In this document: in pieces, positions 17,207-26,536 of the stretch
Numbering within the stretch: position 1 is the first letter of the stretch
How the letters are laid out: the number at the start of each line of letters is the position of its first letter
Assembly (NCBI GenBank): GCA_938003835.1
Contig: CALKXJ010000014.1
Span: 44,770-108,769 of the forward strand
Direction: 5' to 3'
DNA length: 64,000 nt
Origin: an uncultured Bryobacteraceae bacterium
Lineage (GTDB): Bacteria; Acidobacteriota; Terriglobia; Bryobacterales; Bryobacteraceae
Notes under the pieces: model-generated
Told to the model about the DNA's origin: nothing
The model's input: the letters and a program-made list of their open reading frames with translations, nothing else
The model's database searches: none
Translations under genes and position numbers: made by a program

Positions 17207-17357
17207 GACGTTTCCTGAAGTTGCCGTTGCTCACTCTGACGGAGCAAGCCTCATGCCAACTCGGGCCGCCTCCGAGAGTCCCTCCTTTGGCCGCGAGGCG
17301 CCCACCTCTTGATTGTGACAGGTCGCGCCCGTTCGCCTCAGCGCTCGGCCGGCGCGC

Positions 17358-17363
17358 CATAAT
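17358..17363 (+). promoter_or_regulatory. -10 box CATAAT, leaderless start of GH42-like gene
   Basis: CATAAT ends 6 nt before the ATG at 17370. No ribosome-binding site is present in the six-base gap and no clear -35 is seen. Confidence 0.45.
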
Positions 17364-17369
17364 GAGGCG

Positions 17370-20300
17370 ATGTCGGAAGAGCCCTGGAGCCGTCGCACAT
17401 TTCTCTCGACAACGCTCGCGGCCTCGGCGGCGCAGCCGCTCGGCGCGCAGGATGTGGGCCTCGGCGCCCGCCGTGCGAGCGGCGCCCGCTTTGAAGCGCC
17501 GTACACGCTCGCCGTCGAGACCCCGCACGTAAAATGGGCCCGGCCGCTGCCTGGCGGTCCCATCCGCCTGCTGGCCACTCCCACGGTCAGCGAGGGCCGA
17601 ACCCTCATCGAGCTCGCCCAGCGCCTGGAGCTCGAGCTCACCACCGTCAGCATCGACCCAGCCTGGGACATCAATAAGTGGACGATGGCCTTCGGCCGCG
17701 ACTACGGCGCGCGAGCCGAACGGGGCGATCTGCGCCTGATCTATTCCTACCTCGAAGAGGAACTCACCTCGGAAAAACCGTTCGACGCCGTGCTGCTGGC
17801 TCTGCCCCACGGCTGGGAGCGGCTCACCGAAGCCTCGCGGCAGGCGCTCGAGCGCCGCGTCCGCTCAGGTTGCGGGCTCGTTCTGGCGCGGCCCTTCGCC
17901 GGGGAGCTCTCGCCGCTCTTCCCCGTCGAGCGACCGCCCGCTGAGGACGACGAGCTCGAAGAGCCTCGCGAGCCCGGCCGCGTCGAGTCATCGCCCTGGC
18001 GACGCGTCGCGCCTCACTACATCACCCGCGCGATCCCCGTCGAAACCTTCCCGTTCGAACACCTGGCGCATCACCCCTGCCGTGCCCGCACGGGCGCCGA
18101 AGTCCTCCTCGCTTCCGAGACCGGACATCCGGTGATGGCCGTCTGGGAGCGGGACGGCGGGCGCGTGGCCGCCTGCGCCTGGCGGAGCGCCGGGCTTGCC
18201 TGGCACATGCCCATGGAGGCAGGGCTCGACTTCGTCGACGTCTCCTGGGAGTACTTTTACGCCTTGCTGTGCCGCGCGCTCATCTGGGTGGCGCGGCGCG
18301 AGCCGGCCTCGCCGCCGGACTTCAACGGGCGCGACGCCGTTTGGCGCCTGCGCAACCGCTTCAACGCCGTCGAGCGCTCGGGCCGTGGCAAGCCGCCCGA
18401 GTTCCGCCTCGCCCCCGGCCGCTACTTTCTCGAACAACAGGCCGGCGCCGACTGGATGATCTCGCCCATTGAGGTGCCCGGCGAGGGCCGCATCGACGAG
18501 CTGAAGGTATCGCCCGCCATAGCCGGCCTCGGCGAGAGCGTCGAAGTCCGCTGGCAACCCGCCGCTGAGGCCCGCATTGAGCTCCTCGACGGTTTGGGGA
18601 GAGTTGTCGGCCGCGCCTCCGGCTCGGGCGTCGCCGTGGTGAAGATCGAGCGCGCCGCGCTCACCCATTCCGGCTGCGTGCGGGCGACGCTCGGCGCCGC
18701 CCGAAAGCAGATCCCCGTTCGCTTCTCCGCCGCCTCGCGCGACTGGACGGACTACGAAGTGATGCTGCCCTGGTTCGGCCCGCACTCCTACCAGCCCTGG
18801 ATCCCGGCGCTCGACGAGCAGTTCCGCCGCATCGGCATCACCACGCTCTCGCGTCCCGAGCGCAACTTCAAGCTCATGGTGAGCGCCCACCTGGACGGCT
18901 TCGGTATTTACTGGTACCGGCGCGAGAAGTATCTGGAGCGAAAGAAGGCCTACGCGAAGACGGGTGACAAGAAATACCTGACGCGCGACGTGACGCTCCA
19001 GTCGCCGGCCTTCGAGCAGGGCCTCAGGCAGCGCCTGGATAGGGACGTGCGGCCCCTGGCCCGGCTCAAGCCGATGGCCTACTATCTGGCCGACGAATCC
19101 TCGCTCACCTGCTACACCGATCCGTTCGACGTGGACTGGGCGCCCGGGGCGCTCGAAGGCTTTCGCGCGTGGCTGCGCCGCCGTTACGGCTCGCTCGAGC
19201 GGGTGAACGCCGACTGGGGCACGTCCTTCAAAAGCTGGGAGGAACTGGCGCCCATGACCACCGCCGAGGCGCAGCGCCAGGGCAACTTCGCTCCCTGGGC
19301 CGACCACCGCGAGTACATGGAGGAGGAATTCATCCGCGCCTTCGAGCTCGCCCGCCGCCTGCTGCGCGACATCGACCCGGAGGCCCGCGCTTCCATCTCC
19401 GGCACGCAGATCCCCACCGCCCACAACGGCTGCAACTGGTTCGAGATCGACCAGCGCCTGGACTACATCCAGCCCTATTCGGGCGGCAACCAGGACGCCA
19501 TGCATCACTGGTTCAACCCGAAGCTCCTGCTTACCGGCTTTACCGGCTACGGCGCCACCGGCGCCGAGGTCCAGGCCGAGGTCTGGCGGCGGCTTTTCTA
19601 CGGCCACGCGGGCGCCTCGATCTTCTGGCACTACACGCTGCTCAACCCCGATCTCGCCTTCAGCGCGCAGGGCGAAGCGCTGGCGGAGGCCTTCGGCCGG
19701 ATCCAGTCCGGCATCGGCCGCCTCTTCATGAATTCATCTGTGCGTGAGGATGGCGTGGCCATCCACTTCTCCATGGCGAGCATCCGCGGCGCCTGGATCA
19801 CCGACGGAGAGATCAGCGCCGAAATGGGCAACGTGATGCGGAGCTCGAAGAATTTCGCGGAACTCATGCGCCGGCGCGCCGCCTGGGTGCGCGCGCTCGA
19901 GCGCCAGGGGCTTCAGTTCCGTTTCCTGGCCACGCCCGAAATCGAAGCGGGCGCCCTTGGCAATTACAAAGTCCTGATCATGCCCTACTCGATCGCTCTG
20001 TCGGACGCCGAGGCGCGCCGCATCGACGAGTTCCTGGCGCGCGGCGGCATCGTCTACGCCGACGAGGAGACCGGCCGCATGGACGAGCGCTGCCGCTGGC
20101 GCAAGGAACCCCTCTGGAAAGCGCCTCCGGCGAACTTCAGGCGCCAGGCGCCGCGCAGGATCGAGCTCGAAGCCGCGGTGAAGGCGCCGGAGGATTGCCT
20201 GGTCACCGTGCGCCGCCTGGGAAGCTCCCTGCTGGTCGGGATCCTGCCGGAGAAGGCCGCCACGATCGATCTGCCCGCCCTCGACGGTGTCGTCTATGAC

Positions 20301-20639
20301 CTCTGGCGCGGCGGGCTCGCTGCGGCGCGCCTGGAGACCTCGCCCGCGATGCCCGTGCTGCTGGTAGCGCGGAAGCGCCGGATCGCGCGGCTCGAGCTCG
20401 ACGCCGGGCTGCGGCTGCGGCTCACCGAAGAGGGCGGCACGCCCGTGGATTTGAGCATCGTGCGCTGCGAGGTCTTCGATCCCTCAGGCCGCCTGGTACG
20501 CCCCTACACGGGCAATGTCACCATCGAGAACGGCGCCGGGCGTTTCGCGATCCCCTGGGCCCTGAACGAGGCCCCGCGCGGCTGGCGCGCCCGCGCCCGC
20601 GACGTCGTGAGCGGCCTGGTCGCTGAAATCCGCCTGTAG
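17370..20639 (+). CDS. Tat-exported GH42-like glycoside hydrolase with beta-galactosidase trimerisation domain
   Basis: The 1089-residue protein opens with a Tat signal (SRRTFLSTTLAASAAQ). Residues about 50-310 form a glutamine-amidotransferase-like domain (ThuA-like in flavour). Residues about 460-790 show the GH42-type TIM barrel signature FRAWLRRRYGSLERVNADWG, with an acidic pair in YLADESS. Residues about 790-960 resemble the beta-galactosidase trimerisation domain (VLIMPYSIALSDAEARRIDE). It probably cleaves a beta-linked sugar outside the cytoplasm; the exact linkage is unknown. It lies 35 bp before TonB receptor 2 on the same strand, which suggests joint use of one glycan. The start ATG is leaderless-like. 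Confidence 0.75.
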   Translation: MSEEPWSRRTFLSTTLAASAAQPLGAQDVGLGARRASGARFEAPYTLAVETPHVKWARPLPGGPIRLLATPTVSEGRTLIELAQRLELELTTVSIDPAWDINKWTMAFGRDYGARAERGDLRLIYSYLEEELTSEKPFDAVLLALPHGWERLTEASRQALERRVRSGCGLVLARPFAGELSPLFPVERPPAEDDELEEPREPGRVESSPWRRVAPHYITRAIPVETFPFEHLAHHPCRARTGAEVLLASETGHPVMAVWERDGGRVAACAWRSAGLAWHMPMEAGLDFVDVSWEYFYALLCRALIWVARREPASPPDFNGRDAVWRLRNRFNAVERSGRGKPPEFRLAPGRYFLEQQAGADWMISPIEVPGEGRIDELKVSPAIAGLGESVEVRWQPAAEARIELLDGLGRVVGRASGSGVAVVKIERAALTHSGCVRATLGAARKQIPVRFSAASRDWTDYEVMLPWFGPHSYQPWIPALDEQFRRIGITTLSRPERNFKLMVSAHLDGFGIYWYRREKYLERKKAYAKTGDKKYLTRDVTLQSPAFEQGLRQRLDRDVRPLARLKPMAYYLADESSLTCYTDPFDVDWAPGALEGFRAWLRRRYGSLERVNADWGTSFKSWEELAPMTTAEAQRQGNFAPWADHREYMEEEFIRAFELARRLLRDIDPEARASISGTQIPTAHNGCNWFEIDQRLDYIQPYSGGNQDAMHHWFNPKLLLTGFTGYGATGAEVQAEVWRRLFYGHAGASIFWHYTLLNPDLAFSAQGEALAEAFGRIQSGIGRLFMNSSVREDGVAIHFSMASIRGAWITDGEISAEMGNVMRSSKNFAELMRRRAAWVRALERQGLQFRFLATPEIEAGALGNYKVLIMPYSIALSDAEARRIDEFLARGGIVYADEETGRMDERCRWRKEPLWKAPPANFRRQAPRRIELEAAVKAPEDCLVTVRRLGSSLLVGILPEKAATIDLPALDGVVYDLWRGGLAAARLETSPAMPVLLVARKRRIARLELDAGLRLRLTEEGGTPVDLSIVRCEVFDPSGRLVRPYTGNVTIENGAGRFAIPWALNEAPRGWRARARDVVSGLVAEIRL

Positions 20640-20661
20640 CCGCGGCATGTCCGAAACACGA

Positions 20662-20667
20662 TAGAAT
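20662..20667 (+). promoter_or_regulatory. -10 box TAGAAT, leaderless start of TonB receptor 2
   Basis: TAGAAT ends 7 nt before the ATG at 20675; the gap is CGGGTTT and holds no Shine-Dalgarno sequence. It lies in the 35-bp gap after the GH42-like gene. Confidence 0.45.
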
Positions 20668-20674
20668 CGGGTTT

Positions 20675-23074
20675 ATGGGGCGCTGGGCGCGGTGGGCCGT
20701 CGTTGTGTCTTTGGCCGGGGGAATGCTGTTTGGCCAGTCTGCGGCAACGCTCGCCGGCCGCGTCGAGGACCCCAGCGGGCTCGCTGTCGCGGGCGCTTCC
20801 GTCCGTCTGGAGAACTCCCTCACCGGATATCAGGCCGAGGTCGCCACCGACGAGACCGGCGCGTTCTCCATCGCCAACATCCCGTTCCAGGACTACACGC
20901 TCATCGTTGCCAAGCCCGGCTTCACCGAAGAGCGCCGGCCCGTCTCGCTCCGCACGAACATCCCGGTGAACGTCACCATCACGCTCTCACTCACCGAGGT
21001 CTTCGAACAGGTCTCCGTGGACGCCTTCGCTGCGCGCGAGCTGGTGGATGCGGAGGCGACCGGCACGCGCACCCAGCTCAACCTGGCCCAGATCGAGCGG
21101 ATGCCCGTGCCGGTGGGCTCGCGCGCGCTCGAAGCCGTGCTGCTGAGCTTCCCCGGCTTTGCCGCCAGCGCCAACGGCGCCATCCACCCGCGCGGGGCGC
21201 ACAACCAGATGACCTATGTCATCGACGGCATGCCGATCTCCGACCAGCTCACCGGCGCCTTCGGCAACGGCATCGACGCCAATATCGTGCAGACCATCGA
21301 GCTGTTCACGGGAAATATTCCCGCCGAGTACGGCTCGAAGATCTCGGGCGTCGCCCATATCACCTCCCGCTCGGGCCTGAACTCTGGACGAAAGTTCTTC
21401 GGCAGCCAAGAGGTCGCCGGGGCTCAGTTCGATCAGCTCTCGAGCGTCACCCAGGCCGGAGGCGAGACGGGCCGGTTCGGCTACTTCGCTTCCGTTTCGC
21501 TCCAAAAGAGCAACCGGTTCCTCGATCAGGTCTCGCTCGAAAATCTGCACAACGGCGGCAACGCCGAGCGGGGCTTCGTGCGCCTGGACTATCAGCTCGG
21601 CTCGGCCGATTTCCTCCGCGTCAACCTGATGGCCGGCCGCTCTTCGTTCCAGCTCGCCAACCTGCGATCGCAGCACGCCGCCGGGCAGGATCAACGGCAA
21701 CTGCTTCGCGACGCCGCTGTCTCGATCGGCTACATTCATGTGCTCAGCCCGTCGGCCACCTTCGACTCGACCTCCTCCTATCGCACCTCGATCGCGCAGC
21801 TCTTTCCCAGCCCCGGTGATACACCCGTCACGGCGGCCCAGGCGCGACACCTTTCCAACCTCACGCTGGCCAACCGCCTGAGCTGGCTTCAGGGGCGGCA
21901 TGAGTGGCGCGCCGGCTTCGACTACCAGCATTTCCCGCTGAGCGAAAATTTCAGCTTCGGCATCACCTCGCCGGCCTTCAACGACCCCGACTCGGAGGGC
22001 TTCATCCCGACTCTGGCGGCCTTCGATTTGAGCCGGGGCGGGGCGCTCTTCCAGTTTTCCGGCAAGGGCGCGGGGAACCAGTACTCGGGCTTCATCCAGG
22101 ACAAGCTCCGCCTGGGCCCTTGGGTGCTTCAGCTCGGGCTGCGCTATGACAACTACCGCTTCCTGGTACGTGACGACCAGTGGCAGCCGCGCCTCGGCCT
22201 GGCCTACCACGTCAAGGGCACGGGCACGGTGTTTCGCGCCTCATATAACCGCGTCTTCCAGACGCCGGTGAACGAAAACCTGCTGCTTTCAAATTCCGAG
22301 GAGTCCGCCGTGCTGGTGCTGCCCGAGGTGCGCGCCAGCGCGGGCGGCGCGCTCATCCGCATTCGGCCCGAGCGCCAGAACGTCTACGAGGCGGGCGTGC
22401 AGCAGTCGCTCCTGGGAGCGGCGAGCCTGAACGCCATGTACTTCCGCAAGGACATCACCAACCTCCACGACAACGACAACTTCTTCAACACTGGCATCAT
22501 CTTCCCGACGGCGCTGGCGCGCGCCCGCGTGCGGGGCGCCGAGGGCCGCATCAGCCTGCCGGAACGAGGCGGCCTGTCCGCCTCGGCCAGCTTCACCCAC
22601 TACAGCGTCCTGGTCGATCCTCCTTTTACCGGCGGCCTGTTCCTCGGCAGCACGGCAATTGAGCTGCTCAGCTCCGGGCCGTTCGTCATCGATCACGACC
22701 AGAAGCTGGCCGTGCAGGCCGTGGCCACCTACCGCACCCGGCGCGGCTGGTGGATGAGCGGCTCCGCCCGCTACGACAGCGGCCTGGTGTGCAATCCGTC
22801 GGATCCGGAGGAGGTGGCCGCCGATCCCGATTACGCCGACCTGGTCCCCTATGTCAACCTGGAGTCCGATCCGCCGCGGGTGAAGCCGCGAACCATTCTC
22901 GATTTCGCGGGGGGCTATGAGCGGCGCAAAGACGGCGTGCGGCAGTGGGAGATCGCGCTTCAGGTCTCCAACCTCACCAACCGCACCGCGCTTTACAACT
23001 TTCAGTCGATCTTCACCGGCACGCGCCTGGTGCAGCCCCGCACCGTTGGGCTCCGCCTGCGCTGGTATTGGTAG
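20675..23074 (+). CDS. TonB-dependent receptor 2, short form with carboxypeptidase-regulatory domain
   Basis: The 799-residue receptor has a signal peptide (1-21) and a CarboxypepD_reg-like domain at about 24-110 (LAGRVEDPSGLAVAGASVRL). The plug spans about 130-225 (AEYGSKISGVAHITSRSGLN) and a barrel of roughly 570 residues ends in WYW. It is some 350 residues shorter than the other complete Oar-like receptors here, and its plug and barrel look like classical TonB receptors. It follows the GH42-like hydrolase directly, so an oligosaccharide ligand is plausible but not shown. Confidence 0.9.
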   Translation: MGRWARWAVVVSLAGGMLFGQSAATLAGRVEDPSGLAVAGASVRLENSLTGYQAEVATDETGAFSIANIPFQDYTLIVAKPGFTEERRPVSLRTNIPVNVTITLSLTEVFEQVSVDAFAARELVDAEATGTRTQLNLAQIERMPVPVGSRALEAVLLSFPGFAASANGAIHPRGAHNQMTYVIDGMPISDQLTGAFGNGIDANIVQTIELFTGNIPAEYGSKISGVAHITSRSGLNSGRKFFGSQEVAGAQFDQLSSVTQAGGETGRFGYFASVSLQKSNRFLDQVSLENLHNGGNAERGFVRLDYQLGSADFLRVNLMAGRSSFQLANLRSQHAAGQDQRQLLRDAAVSIGYIHVLSPSATFDSTSSYRTSIAQLFPSPGDTPVTAAQARHLSNLTLANRLSWLQGRHEWRAGFDYQHFPLSENFSFGITSPAFNDPDSEGFIPTLAAFDLSRGGALFQFSGKGAGNQYSGFIQDKLRLGPWVLQLGLRYDNYRFLVRDDQWQPRLGLAYHVKGTGTVFRASYNRVFQTPVNENLLLSNSEESAVLVLPEVRASAGGALIRIRPERQNVYEAGVQQSLLGAASLNAMYFRKDITNLHDNDNFFNTGIIFPTALARARVRGAEGRISLPERGGLSASASFTHYSVLVDPPFTGGLFLGSTAIELLSSGPFVIDHDQKLAVQAVATYRTRRGWWMSGSARYDSGLVCNPSDPEEVAADPDYADLVPYVNLESDPPRVKPRTILDFAGGYERRKDGVRQWEIALQVSNLTNRTALYNFQSIFTGTRLVQPRTVGLRLRWYW

Positions 23075-23083
23075 AGGCCGGCG

Positions 23084-24100
23084 CTACTCGATCTGGACCA
23101 AACCGCCGGGCACCGGCGCCGGGCGGGCCGTCTGCGGCGCCCGCCAGAAGTCGATATAGGCCACCTGATGGACGCAGGAGACCGTGCAGCGCGGCGCGCA
23201 GCTCTTCTCGGTGCGGAACTCCCGGCGGATGTCCTCGAGCGTGTACTCCTCTAAGCGCACACCCGGGTAGCCGCGCTGCTGCGAGCAGTAATGGACCAAC
23301 CCATCCTCGCAGACGTAGAGATAGCGGGCCCCGGCGCGGCAGCGCCAGTGGTACGGCCGCCCGTTGGCGATGGCGTCCTGGAAGTAGTTGATCTGCGCAT
23401 AGGAGGACTTCTCGAGCGCCTTCATCGCCAAATAGACCCCGCGCTCGCGCTCGTTCAGCGGGCGGAGCTGGCCGTCGCCGTCATGAATGATGCCCACCGT
23501 CGAGGTGAAACCGAGCTCCACCGCCCGCCGGCCGATCACCAGCGCATCCTCGGGGTTACGTATGCCGCCGCCCACCACCGAGTTGATGTTGACGTGAAAG
23601 TCGGCGTACTCAGCCAGCAGGCGCAGCCGGTAGTCGAGCGTCTTCAGGCTTTTCTTGGAGACATCGTCCGGCTCGACGTTGTCGATGGAGATTTGCAGGT
23701 GATCGAGACCCGCCCGGTTCAGTCGCTCAATCCGCTCGGCGTTGAGCAGGAAGCCGTTGGTGATCAGGCCGGCGATCATCCCGCGCTGGCGGATCTGGCG
23801 AATGATGGCGTCGAGCTCGGGATGCAGCAGCGGCTCTCCGCCGCTGATGGTGACGATCGAGGTGCCGAGCTCAGCCAGCCGGTCCACCCGGCGCAGCATC
23901 GTCATGATGGGCACGGGCTTGGAGAACGAGTCGTATTCGTTGCAATACTTGCAGGCGAGGTTGCAGCGCCGGATCGGGATCAGGTGGGCGAGGATGGGAT
24001 GGTCCGTGTCGATCAGGCCCCTCCAGATCATCCGCAGCTCGCGGAGACGGCGCTCGATGGCAAGCCACTTGCGTCGCAGGCGCTTCCGGGTTCCCAGCAT
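23084..24100 (-). CDS. Radical SAM protein A
   Basis: The 338-residue protein has the [4Fe-4S]/SAM motif CNLACKYC near residue 47 and the GGEPLL motif that contacts SAM near 97. A Cys-containing C-terminal region ([26 protein letters not shown]) resembles a SPASM-type auxiliary cluster domain. Proteins of this layout modify peptides or make cofactors, but the substrate cannot be assigned. It is the last gene of a minus-strand run with a LolA-like exported protein and a second radical SAM protein. No good ribosome-binding site is visible before its ATG. Confidence 0.85.
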   Translation of the reverse strand: MLGTRKRLRRKWLAIERRLRELRMIWRGLIDTDHPILAHLIPIRRCNLACKYCNEYDSFSKPVPIMTMLRRVDRLAELGTSIVTISGGEPLLHPELDAIIRQIRQRGMIAGLITNGFLLNAERIERLNRAGLDHLQISIDNVEPDDVSKKSLKTLDYRLRLLAEYADFHVNINSVVGGGIRNPEDALVIGRRAVELGFTSTVGIIHDGDGQLRPLNERERGVYLAMKALEKSSYAQINYFQDAIANGRPYHWRCRAGARYLYVCEDGLVHYCSQQRGYPGVRLEEYTLEDIRREFRTEKSCAPRCTVSCVHQVAYIDFWRAPQTARPAPVPGGLVQIE

Positions 24101-24202
24101 CTGATTGATTTCATTGAATCACGGGCGCGACGGATCAATCGAGATTTTGCTGTTGAGCGGCGCGAAATGGCCCCTGAGCGGCGGGAAATCGCCGCCGGTG
24201 GG

Positions 24203-24988
24203 CTAGTTGGGCTTGGGCGGGGAGGTCTCGGCCGGCTGCTCGCCCACGGCCTCGCCGTAGATGATCTTCACATCGCTCTTGAACTGCTTGTAGTCCTCGT
24301 ACTTGACAATCATCTTGATCGGCTGCGGCCCGGTCTGAAACATCAGGACATCGTCGGCGATGGTGTAGACGGGAAACCAGTATTTGCCGTCGATCTGCTG
24401 GCGGTAGGTCTCGAACTTCGGAAACTGGTTGTCGTAGTCTTTCCGCAGCAGGCCGACGCCCCGGCCGTAGGTTTTGACGATTTGCAGGTCCTGGTCGTCC
24501 ACCCAGACGATGCCGGCAAAATAGCGCTCTCCCTTGAGCATCTGCCTGGGCTTGACGGCGAAGACATAGCAGGAGATTTCATCCACGGTCTGGCGGCCGA
24601 GGTACCGAACGTGATACTTGGGTAAGTCTTTTGTCGTCAGCACGAAAGGCTGGACATTGCGCAGGTCCTGCTCGTCCTCGGGCGTCAGCTGGATGCGCTG
24701 GAGCGTCGAAACCGGCGCATGAACTACCCGTTCGGTGCGCTTTCCCTCAGGGCTGAAGATGATGTCGGAGATCACCTCGAAGCGACCACGCACCCGCTTG
24801 GATTCGTCAAGCTCCTGAATCCGGACGGTTTGCCGGTAGGTGTAGTTCTCGCGCGCCTGGGCGAATTCAGCCTCCTTGGCTGCAAAGGCCTGGATAATCT
24901 CCTGGATTCGGGCCTCGGTCGGCTCCGTTGTGTCCGCCGCCGGCGCCATTGTCGCCAGCAGCAGCAGGGCCGCGCTCAAGATGGGCAT
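24203..24988 (-). CDS. Exported LolA-like / outer-membrane lipoprotein-sorting type protein
   Basis: A 261-residue protein with a signal peptide (1-18, ending MAPA) and an alternating-strand body containing YRQTVRIQEL, ISDIIFSPEGKRTERVVH, FAGIVWVDDQDLQIVKTYGR and TYRQQIDGKYWFPVYT. This pattern resembles the half-open beta-barrel of LolA/LolB-like proteins common in acidobacteria. The start was placed at 24988 because it gives the signal peptide and follows GGAGGCGG. It lies between two radical SAM genes on the same strand, so it may be part of the same pathway. Specific function unknown. Confidence 0.75.
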   Translation of the reverse strand: MPILSAALLLLATMAPAADTTEPTEARIQEIIQAFAAKEAEFAQARENYTYRQTVRIQELDESKRVRGRFEVISDIIFSPEGKRTERVVHAPVSTLQRIQLTPEDEQDLRNVQPFVLTTKDLPKYHVRYLGRQTVDEISCYVFAVKPRQMLKGERYFAGIVWVDDQDLQIVKTYGRGVGLLRKDYDNQFPKFETYRQQIDGKYWFPVYTIADDVLMFQTGPQPIKMIVKYEDYKQFKSDVKIIYGEAVGEQPAETSPPKPN

Positions 24989-25037
24989 CGACTCCGCCTC
25001 CCCTTCCTTAGTTTGGATGAACCGGCGGCTTCCCCCG

Positions 25038-26060
25038 TTACCTCGAGCTCTGCGGCTCCAGACGCGGCTTGAAGGAGAAATACCCCGCCACGTTTTCCCA
25101 CAACAGGCGCGGAAAGCTCTTGTCAAGGTAAGACCGGATGGAGACGTAGCATTCGTCGCAGCTGTTCGTCCGGCTGAACTCCTCGATCATGCGCCTCCGC
25201 TCGCCCAGGGGGTAACGTTTGAACTGCATCGAGCAGGGCTGGAGCCGGCCGTCGGCAGTCACCACCAGGAACCGCAGGCCGGCGCTGCAACCCGGTGCGC
25301 CGCGATTCTCGAAGTACCGCCGCGTCTCATCGAGCGTCGAAGTCGAATTGACGATCCAGTTGGTGTCGTCGCGGCGGGCTTCGATGCGGTCCAACTCGCG
25401 GTGGAGAAGCTCGATCTCCTTCGGCCAGTTCAGAAAGTAGTCCCGGCAGCCGGTGCGCCGCGGCGTGTAGGCGCTGTAACAGATGTTGACCCCCCAGGCG
25501 CGCGCCAGATCGGCCATGCGATTGATCTCTGCGACGTTGGCGCTGGTGATGCAGGAGTTGAGCACGATGTCGTCGCGGCCGAGCTTCGCCAGGCGGGGAA
25601 TCAGCTCGCTCAGGTGGTCGAACAGCCCCGGGTAGCCGCGGAAGTCGTCGTGCCGGCGGTCGGGGAAGTCCAGGCTGACGGAGAACTGGTCGATGCCCGC
25701 CTCAGCCAGCTCCAGGTACTTCTGCTCGGTCATCTCCGTCCAGTTGGACACCAGGATGGTATAGGGCAGCCCGGTGGGCTCCTTAATGTTGCGCACCACC
25801 TCGACGATGTCAGGCCGCAGCAGGGGCTCTCCGCCCGAGACCTGGACGACGCAAGGCTTGAGTTCGCGCACGTAGCGGCGGTAGTCGGCGGGCTTCAGAT
25901 TCCGGGAGTCGTCGCGCGGGCCGCCGTGATCGCAGTGCTTGCAGTAGCAGGAGCAGGAATCGGTCACCTCGAAGGAGACGACGATGGGACGCTCGACGAG
26001 CCAGTTCAGCGAGCCGCGGCCGATGATCCGCAGCGATTCCGCCAGAGGCACCTTCCGCAT
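25038..26060 (-). CDS. Radical SAM protein B with SPASM-like C-terminus
   Basis: The 340-residue protein has CSCYCKHC (about 38-45) for the SAM cluster and SGGEPLLRPDIVEVV (about 77). C-terminal cysteines (CSAGLRFLVV, CSMQFKRYP, CDECYVSIRSY) are consistent with an auxiliary-cluster domain of SPASM or twitch type. The start was placed at ATG 26060, 23 bp after tsaE; longer in-frame extensions would lie inside tsaE. A TATACT -10-like box is at 26077-26082 (minus strand), flanked by the 6-bp inverted repeat 26070-26075/26088-26093. Substrate unknown; context suggests a pair with protein A. Confidence 0.85.
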   Translation of the reverse strand: MRKVPLAESLRIIGRGSLNWLVERPIVVSFEVTDSCSCYCKHCDHGGPRDDSRNLKPADYRRYVRELKPCVVQVSGGEPLLRPDIVEVVRNIKEPTGLPYTILVSNWTEMTEQKYLELAEAGIDQFSVSLDFPDRRHDDFRGYPGLFDHLSELIPRLAKLGRDDIVLNSCITSANVAEINRMADLARAWGVNICYSAYTPRRTGCRDYFLNWPKEIELLHRELDRIEARRDDTNWIVNSTSTLDETRRYFENRGAPGCSAGLRFLVVTADGRLQPCSMQFKRYPLGERRRMIEEFSRTNSCDECYVSIRSYLDKSFPRLLWENVAGYFSFKPRLEPQSSR

Positions 26061-26069
26061 AGGGCCAAC

Positions 26070-26093
26070 TGGGGACAGTATACTCAATCCCCA
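26070..26093 (-). promoter_or_regulatory. TATACT box inside a 6-bp inverted repeat, before radical SAM protein B
   Basis: TGGGGA (26070-26075) and TCCCCA (26088-26093) flank the minus-strand box TATACT (26077-26082). It straddles the tsaE stop codon and is 10-16 nt from the next start. It could be an operator-controlled internal promoter. No -35 is evident. Confidence 0.3.
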
Positions 26094-26536
26094 ATTTCGG
26101 CGTCCGCCGCCGGGTCCCGAACCTCGATCAGGCGCGTCTCGTCGGCCAAGCGCCGCAGGCGGACTTCCAGCCGCCGGGCAGGCCAGAGCTGGGGAAACTT
26201 CTCGCCCCACTCCACCAGCACGACCGCCTCCCGCTCGAGCAGCTCCTCCAGGCCCAGCGCCGCCGCTTCGGCCGCCTCCTCCAGCCGGTAGAGATCGACG
26301 TGGTAGACGCGCACCGGCTCGCCGTACTCGTGAATGAGCGTGAAGGTGGGGCTCGAAACCTCCTCCGGCTCGGCCGCGCCCAGCCCCTTGACGATCCCCT
26401 TCGCCAGGGTCGTCTTGCCGGCGCCGAGTTCGCCGATCAGCAGCACCAGCGTCCCGGGCCGCAGCCGGCGGCCGAGCTCAACTCCGGCCGCCACGGTCTC
26501 CTCTTCAGAGCCGGTGCGGATGAGGTCGGCAGGCAT
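26084..26536 (-). CDS. tsaE: tRNA threonylcarbamoyladenosine biosynthesis ATPase TsaE
   Basis: The 150-residue P-loop protein has Walker A GELGAGKTTLAKG at about 34-46, followed by SSPTFTLIHEY and YHVDLYRL, which are hallmarks of TsaE (YjeE). It works with TsaB and TsaD to make the universal t6A37 modification. The ATG at 26536 (MPADLIRTG) lies inside the 3' end of nnr, giving a 32-bp overlap. Translational coupling with nnr is likely, and the nnr-tsaE pairing is common in bacteria. Confidence 0.93.
   Translation of the reverse strand: MPADLIRTGSEEETVAAGVELGRRLRPGTLVLLIGELGAGKTTLAKGIVKGLGAAEPEEVSSPTFTLIHEYGEPVRVYHVDLYRLEEAAEAAALGLEELLEREAVVLVEWGEKFPQLWPARRLEVRLRRLADETRLIEVRDPAADAEIGD

Noticed and set aside
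24148..24193. Imperfect tandem repeat of about 22 bp between radical SAM A and the LolA-like gene
   Set aside because: Only two GC-rich copies with several mismatches; likely chance.
26061..26210. N-terminal extension of radical SAM protein B
   Set aside because: The extra residues are low-complexity Gly/Arg/Pro sequence lying inside tsaE; homology begins after the ATG at 26060.
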